64,000 nt of DNA from positions 38,493,501 to 38,557,500 of the forward strand of contig CM060989.1 of the NCBI GenBank assembly GCA_030765065.1. The letters are read 5' to 3'. Made by a program: the position numbers and the translations under genes. Positions 36,649 through 48,469 of this stretch are shown here, piece by piece (the stretch's first letter is position 1; every line of letters starts with the position of its first letter). The notes beneath the pieces were generated by a model, which saw only the letters and a program-made list of their open reading frames with translations, searched no databases and was not told the origin of the DNA. The stretch comes from Deroplatys truncata. Its lineage: Eukaryota > Arthropoda > Insecta > Mantodea > Mantidae.

Positions 36649-37468
36649 ACTGTCTCTACTACGTATAGTAAGTAAGGAAAGTGTTGCATTCCACCCAAAA
36701 ATTTGATACCAAGATTTCACCAGAAATACATGTTTTGAGGCTCCCTAAATCCAAAAGAAGCATCTTTAGAAAAAGTGTGTGCGTGTGCGCGTGCGCGTGC
36801 GTGTGTGCGCGCGCTTTTTTTTTCTTTTTTTTGTTTTCAAGAAAATCCCCCCACTCCAGACTACCCTTTACATGGAACACTTTTCAAAAATTTTGATTTT
36901 CTCAAAAATGGCTTTAACGATTTTGATTAAAATATTTCATATTTAAGATATTTACATGACAAATTAAACATATATCTTGAGTTTTATGGGAATGCCCCCA
37001 AAAGTCCTCTTCATTCTGAATAGATTTTCCATAACTGGTAAACTGTAAGAGATAGACAAAATTTTACTATACAAAAAATGTAGATCTCGTTGAAACACAC
37101 AATTTATGTCATATACATTTTTTTTGTCCAGTGAACCATTTCCAAAATATTCCTTGTTATTTGTTTGAATTTTCCAATACTTATACTTTTGCTCAAATGG
37201 GAATTCGTTATTTTTTTTTTTTTTTTTTTTTGTCCTGAACATTCCAAAAAGAATGAAATGCTCCACATAGCAACCAGCTCTTAAAAGATTTGACTATCGC
37301 TTAAAGCCTACCATATTCCCCTTGCACCTACAAGAAAATTAGCAATAAGATAGTTTCTGCAAATGTTTATCTCAATTAGCATGAAGTAGATGGAGAATAA
37401 GTGTTTGTAAAAATAGTTTGTATAAAAGTAGAGAAGGTTATGTGAGCGTAACACATCAGATTGTTTTT
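36649..37468 (+). mobile_element. Microsatellite-bearing repeat unit, copy I (tandem after H)
   Basis: It begins ACTGTCTCTACTACGTATAG directly after copy H in the same orientation. The microsatellite slot is a mixed TG/CG run (GTGTGTGCGTGTGCGCGTGC) followed by T-rich sequence that replaces the ~90-bp block normally next to it. It ends GTAACACATCAGATTG. It is older than H. Confidence 0.78.
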
Positions 37469-37557
37469 AATATCGTTGTATTAATACATATTAAGGTTGC
37501 AATGTCTAAAGTCTCACTGTTTTCAGCTGCTAGTTCATAAGTATTGTGCATTTACAG

Positions 37558-37840
37558 GCAGCCTTAAAGGCATACATGAAAGATGTTGAAGAAAATGCTG
37601 ATTACTCATCTCAAGTTATCAAAGAGCAACTTGCACAGAAACAAAGAGAAGAAGATGCATTGCAGGTCTCTGTTAAATCTGAAACAAGTGTTGCTGACGA
37701 TTCTGCTGTGAAGGATGATGTTACTGTAAAAGTAGAGCCCGAAGTTAAGCTGCAAGTTAAGATTGAATCTGAAGCGAAGCTTTGGCATGAGGCAAAGTCA
37801 GATGAAGGCTACACATATTATTGGCACATAGAAACTGGAG
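37558..37840 (+). CDS. WBP4: WBP4/FBP21 orthologue, exon with first part of the WW domain
   Basis: This 283-base exon follows TTTACAG and ends GGAG before GTAAGG (phase 1). It opens AALKAYMKDVEENAD, matching human AALKAYQEDL. An acidic, valine- and lysine-rich linker follows (VTVKVEPEVKLQVKIESEAK), then the WW start LWHEAKSDEGYTYYWHIETG. The first WW tryptophan and the YYW aromatic strand are present. The linker replaces the human region that holds an extra WW domain, so only one WW domain is encoded. Confidence 0.95.
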
Positions 37841-38117
37841 GTAAGGAAAAGATTACTGTAGTAAATTCCTGTTTATAAAATTCAGCAGCTGTCATTTTAT
37901 TTAATAAAATGTAAATTAGTGTATTCACTTGAAATCCTCTGAATTTGTTTTGCAAACTATTCATAAAGATGGACTCTTCTTTCAATAAGTCCTGATAACA
38001 TTTTCCAAATGTCAACTTCAGCTACATAAAATGTAGCATGTTATTGGAAGTCACACGTATGATCAGTATTTATGCACATCTCATTTTACATAGATTTTTT
38101 ATAGATTTGTTCCTATA

Positions 38118-39418
38118 TACTCAGGTGATTCAAATATAAACGGTAATTTTTTTATATGTTTATTGATTCAACATATACACAAATGAAACCTTTTTTATTT
38201 CTCTACATAGCTTACTTCACGCTCTATACACTTTTGCCAACGATTTGGAAGCTTAAATATTCCTTGTTCAAAAAAAGTTGGGGGATGTGTTATCAACCAT
38301 TTGCACACATGCTCCTCAACGTCTTCATTGGTTTTGACTCGTTGCCCTCCAAGCGATTCTTTCATGAGTGCAAACAAAAAAATAGTCCAGAGGGGACAAG
38401 TCTGGACTATAGGGAGGGTGTTCAAGGATTTCCCAATGCAAGTTCTCCAATGTATCTCTTGTCAAATTCGCAGTGTGAGGCTTAGTGTTGTCTTCGAGAA
38501 GGATGACATCTCTGATGGGCATACAACGTCTTTTGCTCCAGTAGGGGCTTTTACTGACTTCAACAATTGGCAATAGTAAGCCTCATTCACCGTACATCAA
38601 TCATGCAGAAAATCAATGAGTAAAACTCCTTTGTAGTCAAAACACACCATTGTAATCAAAGAAAACAGTGAGATAGACCTTTACATGTGATCAAACTTGT
38701 TAAATTTTTTTCAATCTTGGCTCTTCAGGCAGTTTCCATTGGGATGATTGGGCATTAGTTTAGACGTCATACCCATATAGCCATGTTTCGTCACCTGTTA
38801 TTACCTTCTTTAGAAGTTCTGGATCATATTCGACTTCATTCAGCCATTCCTGAGCAATTTCTACATGATGTTGTTTGGTCAAAAATTCAATAACTTCGGA
38901 ACAAACTTTGCTGCTACATGTTTCATGCCCAAAACATCAAAAAAAAATTGCTTTGCATGATCCAAAGCATATGCTGACATCATCAGCAACCTCTCAGAAC
39001 CATTTTCTTTACTTCTTCCACATTGTCGTCAGTAATTGATGTGCTAGGGCATCCCAGGCAGTCGTCTTCAATGTCTTCTTGACCCTCTTTGAAACGTTTA
39101 TACCACTCATAAGCTCTTGTCTTACTCATAGTAGATTCGCCAAAAGCCACAGTTAACATTTTGAATGTGGTGCTGCATTTATTCTGTTTTTAATGCAAAT
39201 TCTTTAATCCATCTTTTTCTAGAGAAAATTCGCCGAGCTCTCGAAAACAGTGTAACTTTTTTGACTGTCAACAATAAACTAAATATTCAAAACAGCTGAA
39301 AATGCAGACATACATCAGCAACATGTGTACCAACAAAATAAAACAAAAGTTTTGAACATCAGATGTATAAGCGCACGAAATTAAAAACTTATTATTATTT
39401 TTTTTATTACACCTCGTA
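38118..39418 (-). mobile_element. Chimeric mariner: N-half of one lineage, C-half of another
   Basis: The right two thirds (about 38650-39418), read on minus, match the mariner at 49.3-50.7 kb: MSKTRAYEWYKRFKEGQED, GCPSTSITDDNVEEV, KKVITGDETWLYGYDV, SSQWKLPEEP. The left third encodes a different mariner C-terminus: LLEDNTKPHTANLTRDTLEN, EILEHPPYSPDLSPLDYF, EQGIFKLPNRWQKCIE. At the join (about 38626-38667) the conserved FDYNGV block is followed directly by FDYKGVLL, the same block from the second lineage. The two ends are unlike (TACTCAGGTGATTC against TACGAGGTGTAATAA). Total length of 1.3 kb is normal, but stops and frameshifts make it inactive. Confidence 0.75.
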
Positions 39419-39599
39419 TTGCTTAAATCAATACTCCTTGCATTTATGGTAGCAGTCTTGGCTCAAGCGGCATTATTACTTCAGAAGCCAGTGATATAAA
39501 ACAATATAACTCAGCTTACAGGTGTGGTTGTAAAAGTTAATCAAAGAAACGTAAAATGATATCAAACCACACATACACTCAGCCAAACTAAAAGTGGCT

Positions 39600-39960
39600 G
39601 GTCTCTTGAGCAGTTAAATTTTTTCAATGTCCCTTCAGTGGGCCTGCGATTCACAACTATCAACTTCTTTGTGCTGCTTGGGAGTGGTTTTCAGAGAGAC
39701 CAGACATTGGCACAATATTTTGACCTCCAAGATCACCACACTTCAATCCCATAGAAAACGTCTGGTCAAGTGTAGAAAGGCATTTACAAAGAGGTGGCCC
39801 AGCCCACCTCCAAGCAATGAAGAGGATTTGTGGGACCTTGTCCAGACTTTGTGGGAGGCAGTTGCCAGAAAATGAAATTATTCCCCATGAATAGTGAATC
39901 CTTGGGTAACAGACTCAGGAAAGTTATAAATGCAGAAGGCTACTAGAGTGGGTATTGAGA
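39600..39960 (+). mobile_element. Tc1-like transposase C-terminal fragment
   Basis: The + strand reads WFSERPDIGTIF, a stop, then PPRSPHFNPIENVWSSVERH, the Tc1 block (W.A.SPDLNPIENVW) holding the third catalytic glutamate. In a second frame it continues PSNEEDLWDLVQTLWEAVA, the usual downstream helix. No terminal repeats were found. Confidence 0.65.
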
Positions 39961-40211
39961 ATGTGGCATTTTTGTTTCCTTTTATTTTAATTTTTTCTTT
40001 TGAAATATAAAATTTATGATTTTGTTTTCTATTTTAGAAGTTAAGTCTCTTATTTTATGCCACATTTTATTATTTGTAACAAATCATATGCCCTCTTCCT
40101 TTTAGTTTTGTGCTGGCCAGGATGGGAGCCAAAATAATAAAGCAACAATTATTTTAAGGATAAACAATTAAGAAGACCTTTATTATTTTTACTTATATAT
40201 TTAAAATGAAA

Positions 40212-40322
40212 GGGGGAAAAAGAAAGGAGTAGCTTCACAGAGATTTGAACTTGCAACTTCAGGAGCCTTAAGCTAATTTTCTACCACTGAGCTAAGAGTG
40301 CTGCAGAAGTGTGGCATTATAA
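40212..40322 (-). repeat. tRNA-like sequence (SINE head or tRNA pseudogene)
   Basis: On minus, CTCTTAGCTCAGTGGTAGAA (strong A box) is followed by GCAAGTTCAAATCTC (strong B box) at correct spacing. The D and acceptor stems do not pair well, so a functional tRNA is unlikely. Confidence 0.5.
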
Positions 40323-40434
40323 CAAGCTTTAGTCATACTCCATTTGAGAACTATAAATCAATAACGTCTGTTTTGGAAATATTCCGTGTTAAAATACACT
40401 GAAACATTGTCTATTTGAAATCTGTTATATGAAT

Positions 40435-41242
40435 TACTGTATTTACGCAAATCTAATGCACACCCCATATTTGAAGCTTAAAATTATGAAAAAAAGGGTT
40501 TATATCGAATGTAATGCGCATCAATGACAGAAAATAGGTAATAGGTATTTTATTTAAATTTATTGAATACAACAATGGACTTGACCTATATATAAACCAT
40601 CAGATTAAAGAATTGAAAGTGCCCTATTGTTGGGTGACACATTTAATACCAAAGCCTTACCCTTAAACTCCTGTTTCGGAATGCCAAGAACTTCAGCCTC
40701 CTCTTTAGCTTTCTTTCATATAGTGACACTAGCCGCAGATTGCCCATTCTTCCTCCTTTCACACACAAATTCCAACACTTTTTCTTCAACTTTAGGATGT
40801 CTTCCTTTGCGAGGATCCATAAATTTCTTCCTACTAGCTTTAGTAGCAAATAATGACAATTTCTGTTTTCACCACAAGCAAACATTGCTCTCTGATACAT
40901 TGAACTCCCTTCCTGCCTTTCTATTACATTTTTTTCAGCATAAAGGATTACTTTAGTCTTTAAAGAAGCATCATAAGACATTCTTCTCTGTTTGCCCTTG
41001 CTCTTCATATCGTAACTAAAAACGCTCAATAACGGGCCAATGATAAATGAGCGGCTAGCTTGTCGCGAGTTTCCGGATGCATGTTAACTCCAGCAATCCA
41101 TTGTGACATAATAAACAAAAAAATTGAATGAAGTTACTGATGTTCTACGGAACGGATTTGCACTCGAATCTAATGCGCACCACGATTTTGAGTACTACAT
41201 TTGGTTAAAAAAGGTGAGCATTAGATCTGCATAAATACGGTA
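40435..41242 (-). mobile_element. pogo/Tigger-like element with transposase N-terminal remnant
   Basis: The terminal inverted repeat of 25 bases starts TACTGTATTTACGCAAATCT at 40435 and is matched inverted at 41242, bounded by TA. The minus-strand frame 40643-41029 begins with a basic stretch and MSYDASLKTKVILYAEKN, the helix-turn-helix start of pogo-type transposases (SYDA.FKLKVI.YAE.. GNRAA). Beyond the first 30 residues the frame is shifted. No DDE catalytic domain remains; total size is 808 bp. Confidence 0.75.
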
Positions 41243-41489
41243 TTATTTTCTCGGAAGACTTGTGATTCTAATTGTATTCCCCATTTATAACTACTAAAAG
41301 AATATGCGCAGTCTTGTGAGCAAACCCTGGCTGTCCCAAGTGCTCACAGAAGTACCTGATTCAAGCTCCGTCTCTCAGACACCAGCCAGTTTTAAATTGA
41401 CCAAGTTTACATATAGTTCATAGAGAACCTGTGTATTTGATCTGTTATATTGTATATAAGTTTCAGTATTTCCACATACTGTATTTCAG

Positions 41490-41769
41490 AATCCAGATGG
41501 GAACCTCCAGAGAGTGGCTTTCTGTCAATAAAAGAACAGAAAAAGGCTGAAGAAAAAGAAAGTCGGAAAAAAGCTGAGGAGGAGAGACAAAAGAAACTGG
41601 AAGAAGAAAGACAAAAAGAAGAAGAAAGGGCAAGATTAGAGCGTGAAAAGATGAAGAGTAGGAGAGTAAAAGAAGAAAAGCCACCATCTCCAGTGCAAAT
41701 GTCAGGTCCTATTATTGGACCTGCTCCTCGACCTGATCCCTATGGAGCTTGGAAGCCTGTAGTGAAAAG
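41490..41769 (+). CDS. WBP4: WBP4/FBP21 orthologue, exon with WW domain end and charged coiled-coil
   Basis: A 280-base exon after TTTCAG. The split codon with the previous exon gives ESRWEPPESGFL, so the second WW tryptophan and the PP are present and the domain is complete. A long Lys/Glu/Arg helix follows (EKESRKKAEEERQKKLEEER), likely coiled-coil. It then reads PSPVQMSGPIIGPAPRPDPY and GAWKPVVK, matching human NPYGEWQEI. It ends AAAAG before GTAATA, phase 2. Confidence 0.95.
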
Positions 41770-43620
41770 GTAATATGTTAGAATCTTAATTATTGAACAG
41801 TTTTGAAGGAAATGGGTGGGGACAAAAAGAAAGAAAGGATATGGGAAATGCATAAATCATATACAAAAACAAATAAAATCAATATATAAGCAACTCTGTA
41901 TGTTGGGTCAGATATGTGTTGCATATCTACACATTTTCTTTGAATAGAGAAAGAACTTTAATTGTCATTTGCTTCTTTGCTGTTTTTCTTTTCATGCAAA
42001 ACAACAAATTTGTCCATGCTCTGTTGCTCACTAAGATCATTGTAGCATGCATAGGTAAATGCCTGTACAGTTTCATATGCCCTCAAAACTTCCACAAATG
42101 TCAGCATCATCTCCTCCTCCTCCTTGTTTCCTAATTCATGCATGACATCCATGCTCAATGCCACATAAATAGCAATGGGTTCATCCAATTCCTTTATGGG
42201 ACTTCTGGAATTATATTACATTAGAATTACTTATTTTAGTTCACACCTTCTTCTAAACAGCTTTATTTGGATTCAGGGAATCTTGATATTGAATCCTTTG
42301 GGTGGAATACAATACATTCTCTACTTACTATAGGTAAGCAGTAGAGAAAGTTAAAATGATAAAAACAAGAGGTTGGGTATAACAGTGACTGGAAAACAAG
42401 GACACGGGTTTGAAAATCTGAGCAATTACAAGAAACAATTATAGCACTGATAGGAACGGAAAGAAATCAAGGATAAAAATATCAGTGACACAGATAAGAA
42501 CAATAACGAGTTGGAAAATGTAACAAGGAATGAAAAGCAAAGGAACAAAATTAAAAACTCATCAAGAAGATAGACCAAAACCACATAAAATCACACAAAT
42601 CAAAAGTTTCCACTGAAGCTTAAAGCAAAATGAACAATGCTTGTGGAAGACGTATAGGGGGAACATGTGGTCTCCTTTATGTATCATCTTCAGTAGCATT
42701 TATCTACTTCAGCATCTATCCCACCTCCCCCACCTTCACTGAATGGACATGAACATTGCCATTTAAAATTCTTTGGCTGTTACAGGCTGCTCTAAGAGTG
42801 AATTACTGTTACTGCTTCCATTCCAGCTTGAAAACCTTCGTTTGAGGTTAGAATTTCTTTGGAATTGAACACTTTTTTAATGAGTAATGCAGGAAAACAA
42901 TACTTTGAGGAGCAATGACTGCAGGTTTTATTTACATAACTTGAGTCTAAACTTTTTGGGACTGTATGAGTAAAAATAATCATTCTGGGAATAATAGATC
43001 AAGGTTTGACTGCAATAGTACATGATAGCAGCATAATAGCAGAAATTCCATTTTCTCTGTTATGTGATGAAACTTCTTATTTCTGTAAAAGATAAATCCT
43101 AAAGGTTTTTGGCAGAATGAACTTTGAGACTAGGCTCTCTCTCCATTCCTGGGCAACCTGTATTTGAGTTCTTTTAAATGAATATGAAGAAAGCCTTCCC
43201 CTTAATTTTCAAGATTTGGTATCATTATGTGAACAATGTACTTGCTATCATCGCTAAGAGGTTCGGAGACAAAATTCTAAACAAGAAGTAGGCCATCAAA
43301 CCAATAGCTAGCCAAAGCAAAGGACAACCATAGTAATGGAGAGAAACAGTTCCTATCAGGGACAGTAATTGTCGTACACTTTGAAACTTAAAAAAAATAT
43401 GTTAATGTTTTCAGCTCTGGTGTTGGTAAAATCGACTGCTTTATTTCTTAATACTGCAAAAAGTAATTCCCAGTAAGTTTTACCCTGTTATAACTGTTGG
43501 TAGTGTTGGTACTGACTATAATACTCTTTGGTTCATTGTCTACAAATTTGGCAATTTTTGGGGGTTGGCCAGCCTGGCAGATATGATGCATAATAAACAA
43601 CTGCTGTACCACTTATTTTT
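41770..43620. other. WBP4 intron, no other gene recognised
   Basis: A truncated repeat-unit piece is at 42265-42352. Elsewhere I see no supportable coding or repeat feature. Confidence 0.45.
42265..42352 (-). mobile_element. Microsatellite-bearing repeat unit, terminal fragment
   Basis: Only the outer ~88 bases remain, from ATTTGGATTCAGGGAATCTT through GGGTGGAATACAATACATTC to GTAGAGAAAGTTAAAA. It has no microsatellite and is old and truncated. Confidence 0.65.
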
Positions 43621-44529
43621 ACTTTCTCTACTACATATAGTAAGTAGGGGAAGTATTGTATTCCACCCAAAAATTCGATACCGAGATTTCACCGGAAATA
43701 TATGTTTTGAGACCCCCTGAATCCCAAAAAAGCATTTTTGGAAGCATGTCCATGTGTGTGTGTCTGTCTGTCTTTGAACAGCATAACTCAGAAACGAACA
43801 GTCGGATAAACACCAAACTTGGTATTTAGGTTCAGTATCTTCCAAGGATGCAACAGGAAGGTTTTCAAGAAAATTCCCCCACCCCAGATTACCCTTTACA
43901 TGGAAGATTTTTCGAAAATTTTAATTTTCTCAAAAATGGCTCTAACGATTTTGATTAAAATATCATATGTTTAAGATATTTTTATGACAAATAAAATGCA
44001 TATCCTGAATTTTCTGGGAATGTCTCCAAAAGTATTCTTCATTGTGAACGACTTTTGCATAAGTGGTAAACCATAAGAGATAGACAAAATGTTACTACAC
44101 AAAAAATGTAGATCGCGTTAAAATACACAATTTAAGTCATATACATTTGTTTTGTTGAGTGAACCATTTTCGAGATATTGCTTGTTATTCCCTTAATTTT
44201 TTCAATACTTATTTTCTCAAATGGGAATTCGTAATTCATTTTTTTTTTTTGTCTTGGATATGCAAAAAGTATTAATCTGTGGGAAAGAGAATGGTGCTGC
44301 ACCTAGCAACCAGCTATTAAGAGATATTTATGTGCTTAAAGGCTACTGTATTTCCAAATTGCCCTTGTAAATATATATTCCCCTTACATCTACAAGAAAA
44401 TTAGCAATAAGATAGAGTCTGCAAATGTTTATCTTGATTAACATAAAGTAGATGGAGAATAAGCGTTTGTAAAAATATTTTGTACAAGAGTAGAGAAAGT
44501 CATGTGAGTGTAACACATCAGATTTTTTT
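43621..44529 (+). mobile_element. Microsatellite-bearing repeat unit, copy J, near full length
   Basis: It runs from ACTTTCTCTACTACATATAG to GTAACACATCAGATTTTTTT. The microsatellite slot is short (TGTGTGTGTCTGTCTGTCTT). It is highly similar to copies A and E, so a recent insertion. Confidence 0.85.
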
Positions 44530-46537
44530 CCTTTTGATTGATATCTGTCAGCAATGAAGGGTATTTGAACCTTGTGAAGTGAAGGTGAACACATGGTTAT
44601 TTTGTTGGAAAACAGGAAGTATATTAATAATGGAAATAGATAAGAGTTTGAAAGCAGAAGTGATCATGTTAAAAAAATATAAAAGGATTGGGAAAACAAA
44701 ACTAAATTTAGCGATGGTTAGTATGCAATGGCAGCAATAAGTATTACTCAGGACATTTTGCAATACCATTGGTTTGGTGGTGCTGCTATTGTGTTTACAT
44801 TCAAGTCACCTGTACTCGCTATGCACAACAGGTATAGTTTTACTACTTGGTTGCAAGTAATCAATGCTAGATATATATGTCCTGAGCAGTACAAGCATAT
44901 GGTAAATGTTGGCATAATTGTTTCTCAGTTGTACATGGGGACAAAATGTGCATCTTACCTTACTATGATTTCAGATATCTGGCAACCCTGACTGCTGCAT
45001 AAATGGCTCCCAAACAATGTGAGATCATTGCATGAAATATAAATAGGAAAAAGCAAGAGAAACATACAAATCAGACTAAAGGAAAACCTAAGCAAATAGA
45101 CAAATCTGCAGTGTCCCACCATTTTTGGTATACAGAACATGACATTAAATGGAGAATAAAGCTTAAACATGCCAAAACACCAGAACTACTCACAGTATGG
45201 GGAAAAATCCACATCACCAAAAATATACAGAGTTATGAATTTTGAAATTCCACCATAGATGGCACAGTGAAGTTCTCACTAGACATCTAGATGGCAGTCC
45301 AACTTACATTAAAGTAGGGGATCCCCCTCCAGATGCTAGTGGACATACAGCTGATATACAAAAGAGACTAACATCTTTGAAACATGTTTTGAATAAAAAC
45401 TTAGTAAATGAAGCTAAAGTGTCACCAGTCCACTTAAACAGATATTACTAATAGTGGATTATCCAGGTACCTTCTCTTCATCATTTTCACCTCCCCTCTA
45501 CCATGACAGTGTTCCTATCACTATTTCCTCTCTGACCACGTGATTGCAACTAAAATTATTTTCTCTCCAACCATGTGACTTCCCCCACCAACCTGTAATT
45601 CTCAGGCATGAATGTGTGTCATTCTTGGAGCTTTTGTTGGCAGTGACAACAGCAACAATGTGAACATAAACAGCATGAACCTTTACAAGGTGTTGGGCCA
45701 GTTTCTACTACTGAAAAATCAATTTTAAAAAGCATTTCTTCGGGCTCACATAAATTTGGCCAGATATCCACCCACTGTGATGCTATGGGATGTGGAAGGA
45801 TTATGACAGATTCGTCAAGATTATCTTCAGGATGGCGTGGAGTGGCAGTGTCCTTGTCCTATTCTTTTAAAATAAATAAATTAAAACATATTTGAAAAGA
45901 AAAGGGAAAAAAATATATAAAGAATATTTAGTATATGAATACTAAATGTGAGAACTGTCAAACAATGACAAACGAAACATATTGTTGCAAATTGGAATGG
46001 TATGAACAATTTGTGCCTCCAACCTCGCCACTATTTCCTCTCACCACATGTTTTCGCCCACCAGAACTTAGTTTTACCAGTGTGCTATGCATGGAAACTG
46101 TTGCTTAATAGAGCAAACAATGGCAGTGGCGACGGCATTACTCATGTGTTTGGAGGGAAGGCTGAAAGTGGTGAAGAAAGGAAGAAAAAAAAATATATTG
46201 TATATATAAATATGCATGTCTGAAGTAAATAACATACAAATTCAATTTGTTATATATGTTTCCTTGCTTGTTTCTCTATGGCGCAGATGCTTAGAAATGC
46301 CTATTAACACTCTTTCCATTAGCTAACAACCAATAAACCTGGCACAAACAGTGCAAGGAGCATTGAAACTAGTGAAGGCAGAAGGCATGTCAAAAGAAAT
46401 GTTCACTTGCCACTGGGGAATAGAATACAGTGATAAATGCAAATTGACAACATTTTAGGCAGGTTCCTTTCAGAAAGGAATCATTCAATTGAGAGAGAAG
46501 TGTTTCTATGGTAATGATTGATTGATTTTTGTTGCAG
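44530..46537. other. WBP4 last intron, unclassified
   Basis: At 45040-45240 the + strand gives KPKQIDKSAVSHHFWYTEHD followed by IKW, vaguely like the GIY-YIG nuclease tail of Penelope-like elements (KSAVAEH...H). I treat this only as possible. Two diverged copies of a CACTATTTCCTCTC...ACCAC stretch occur near 45510-45660 and 46018-46150. Confidence 0.3.
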
Positions 46538-46754
46538 TGAACCAAAGTCAATAGACTGGCAGCTTCCCCAACAGGAGTTCGTGGAAATAAAGGTGCCCTC
46601 AATAGAAGAACCACAACCGGAATATAAATTTAGAGAAAAAACTGTGAAAACTTTAGGTGTTGTGGATGATGAAACTGGCAGTAGTTTCAAAAAAAGGAAG
46701 TTCAATTCCAGTTTTAAACGAAACATGAGACAGAGGTTTGATGAAGATGCATGA
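46538..46754 (+). CDS. WBP4: WBP4/FBP21 orthologue, last coding exon
   Basis: The exon follows GTTGCAG; its first base completes an AGT codon, giving KSEPKSIDWQLPQQEFVEIK. It continues EYKFREKTVKTLGVVDDE and FKKRKFNSSFKRNMRQRFDE, then DA and TGA at 46752-46754. Human WBP4 ends with the same blocks (FKEKTVTSLG, FKKRR, RNLRQRGDDQ). No AATAAA follows before the transposon at 46842, so the poly(A) site was not located. Confidence 0.95.
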
Positions 46755-46841
46755 TATGCATTTGTACAAAAATATATGTGATAATGTTCCATTTTTTGTA
46801 AGTATTTTAACAATATATGTTTTACGTCCATTTCTGTGTTA

Positions 46842-48469
46842 TACAGAGAGAGAGTCAAAAAACTATGAACCGGCTGTGCTGTGTTTTTCCTGTCCACATC
46901 CTCAGCGCTCATTGCCATCTGCCGCTATCATAGAAAGGCACGGATGAAACCATACAACATTGTTAAAACTACTTTTAAAGGCTTTACTTACCAACTTTAT
47001 GAAAGGAGATGCTGAAACTGGCCACCGTCGTTGTCCATACATTTTTGGCACCTCTTTAGGAAACTATCCATTGCTCGCCGTAGTTCACGTTGAGAAATGC
47101 TGGCAATTTCCTGGCGGATATTTTGTTTTAATTCTTCCAGGATGTGTGCGTTTCTCTTGTACACTTTTTTTAAGTTACCCCAGAGATAGAAATCACAGGG
47201 GGGTTAGGTTGGGGGACTGAGGGGGCCACAAATCTCTACTAATAATTCTGTTCTCAAACACTTTCAATTGTTCTCATCGAAATATTGTCCATATAAGCTG
47301 TTGCAGAGTCTTGCCAAAAGGCAAAATAATGCTCCCTGACTGTTAATTCTCTCTAAAATAAAACGGGGGGTGCAAAATTGTATTCACATATGTATGGGCA
47401 TCAACTGTTGCCTCAAAAAAAATTGACCCTATAACTCTTTCTCCAGTCATGGCGCACCATACACCAATTTTTTCATCATGAAAGGGTACTTCATGAACAA
47501 TATTACCGGCTGCACAGTGTTTTTCCACTGGGCATGTTGAAACATATTTATAGCACTGCTGCTATAAGGTCATGCTGTTGACGTGGTTTTGCTCTGCAGT
47601 GTGAAGTGCAGTATTGAGTTGATGGTGATGTGATGTAGTTCAGTTATTACGAGTTATTTATTATTTCGTCCTGTACTTAGTCACAAAGTATAATATGGCT
47701 CAGTATAGGTTTTCTACTGCACAGCATGTATTTATTTATGATTCGCATGTGTTAACTCGTCAGCTGGTCAAGTGAAAGTACATATGCAGAAAGATTTCCA
47801 GGCCGTACAACAATTCATGAACTTTACAATAAATTTCAGGCCACAGGAAGTTTTCAGGCTAAGAAATCTAAAAGACGGCAAAAGAGTAATAGGGCCAATT
47901 TTTTTTTTGAGTCAACAGTTGTAGCCCGTGCATACGTGAATACAATTTCGCCCCTGTTTTTAGAGAATTAACAGACAGGGAGCATGATCGTGCCTTTTTT
48001 CAACAAGACTCTGCAACAGCTCGTACGACCAATATTTCGATGAGAACAATTGAAAGTGTGTTTGAGGACAGAATTATTAGTAGAGATTCGTGGCCCCCTC
48101 TGTCCCCCGACCTAATCCCCCTGCGATTTCTATCTCTAGGGTAACTTAAAACATAAAGTGTACAACAACCCACACACACTGGAAGAATTAAAACAAAATA
48201 TCTGCCAGGAAATTGCCAGTATTTATCAACATGAACTAGGCGGGTGATTGGATAGTTTCCTAAAGAGGTGCCAAAAATGTATGCACGATAGTGGCCAGTT
48301 TCAGCATCTTTCATAAAGTTGGTAAGTAAAGCCATTAAAAGTAGTTTTAAAAATGTTGTATGGTTCCATCTGCACCTTTCTATGATAGCGGCAGATGGCA
48401 ACAAGCGCCAAGGATGCGGACAGGAAAAACACCACGAAGCCGATTCATAGTTTTTTGGCTCTCCCTGTA
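46842..48469. mobile_element. Foldback-type mariner-like element, copy 1
   Basis: The ends are TACAGAGAGAGTCAAAAAAC and its near-complement ending at 48469, both on TA. The left arm (46842 to about 47540) carries the transposase C-half on minus: VHEVPFHDEKIGVWCAMTGE, IGSIFFEATVDAHTY, and SSFNNVV near the end. The right arm (about 47570-48469) carries on + an N-terminus, MAQYRFSTAQHVFIYDSHVL, then a deletion, then the catalytic end and the same 3' terminus. Both arms therefore finish in the transposon 3' end, making a large palindrome. Numerous stops are present. Confidence 0.75.
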
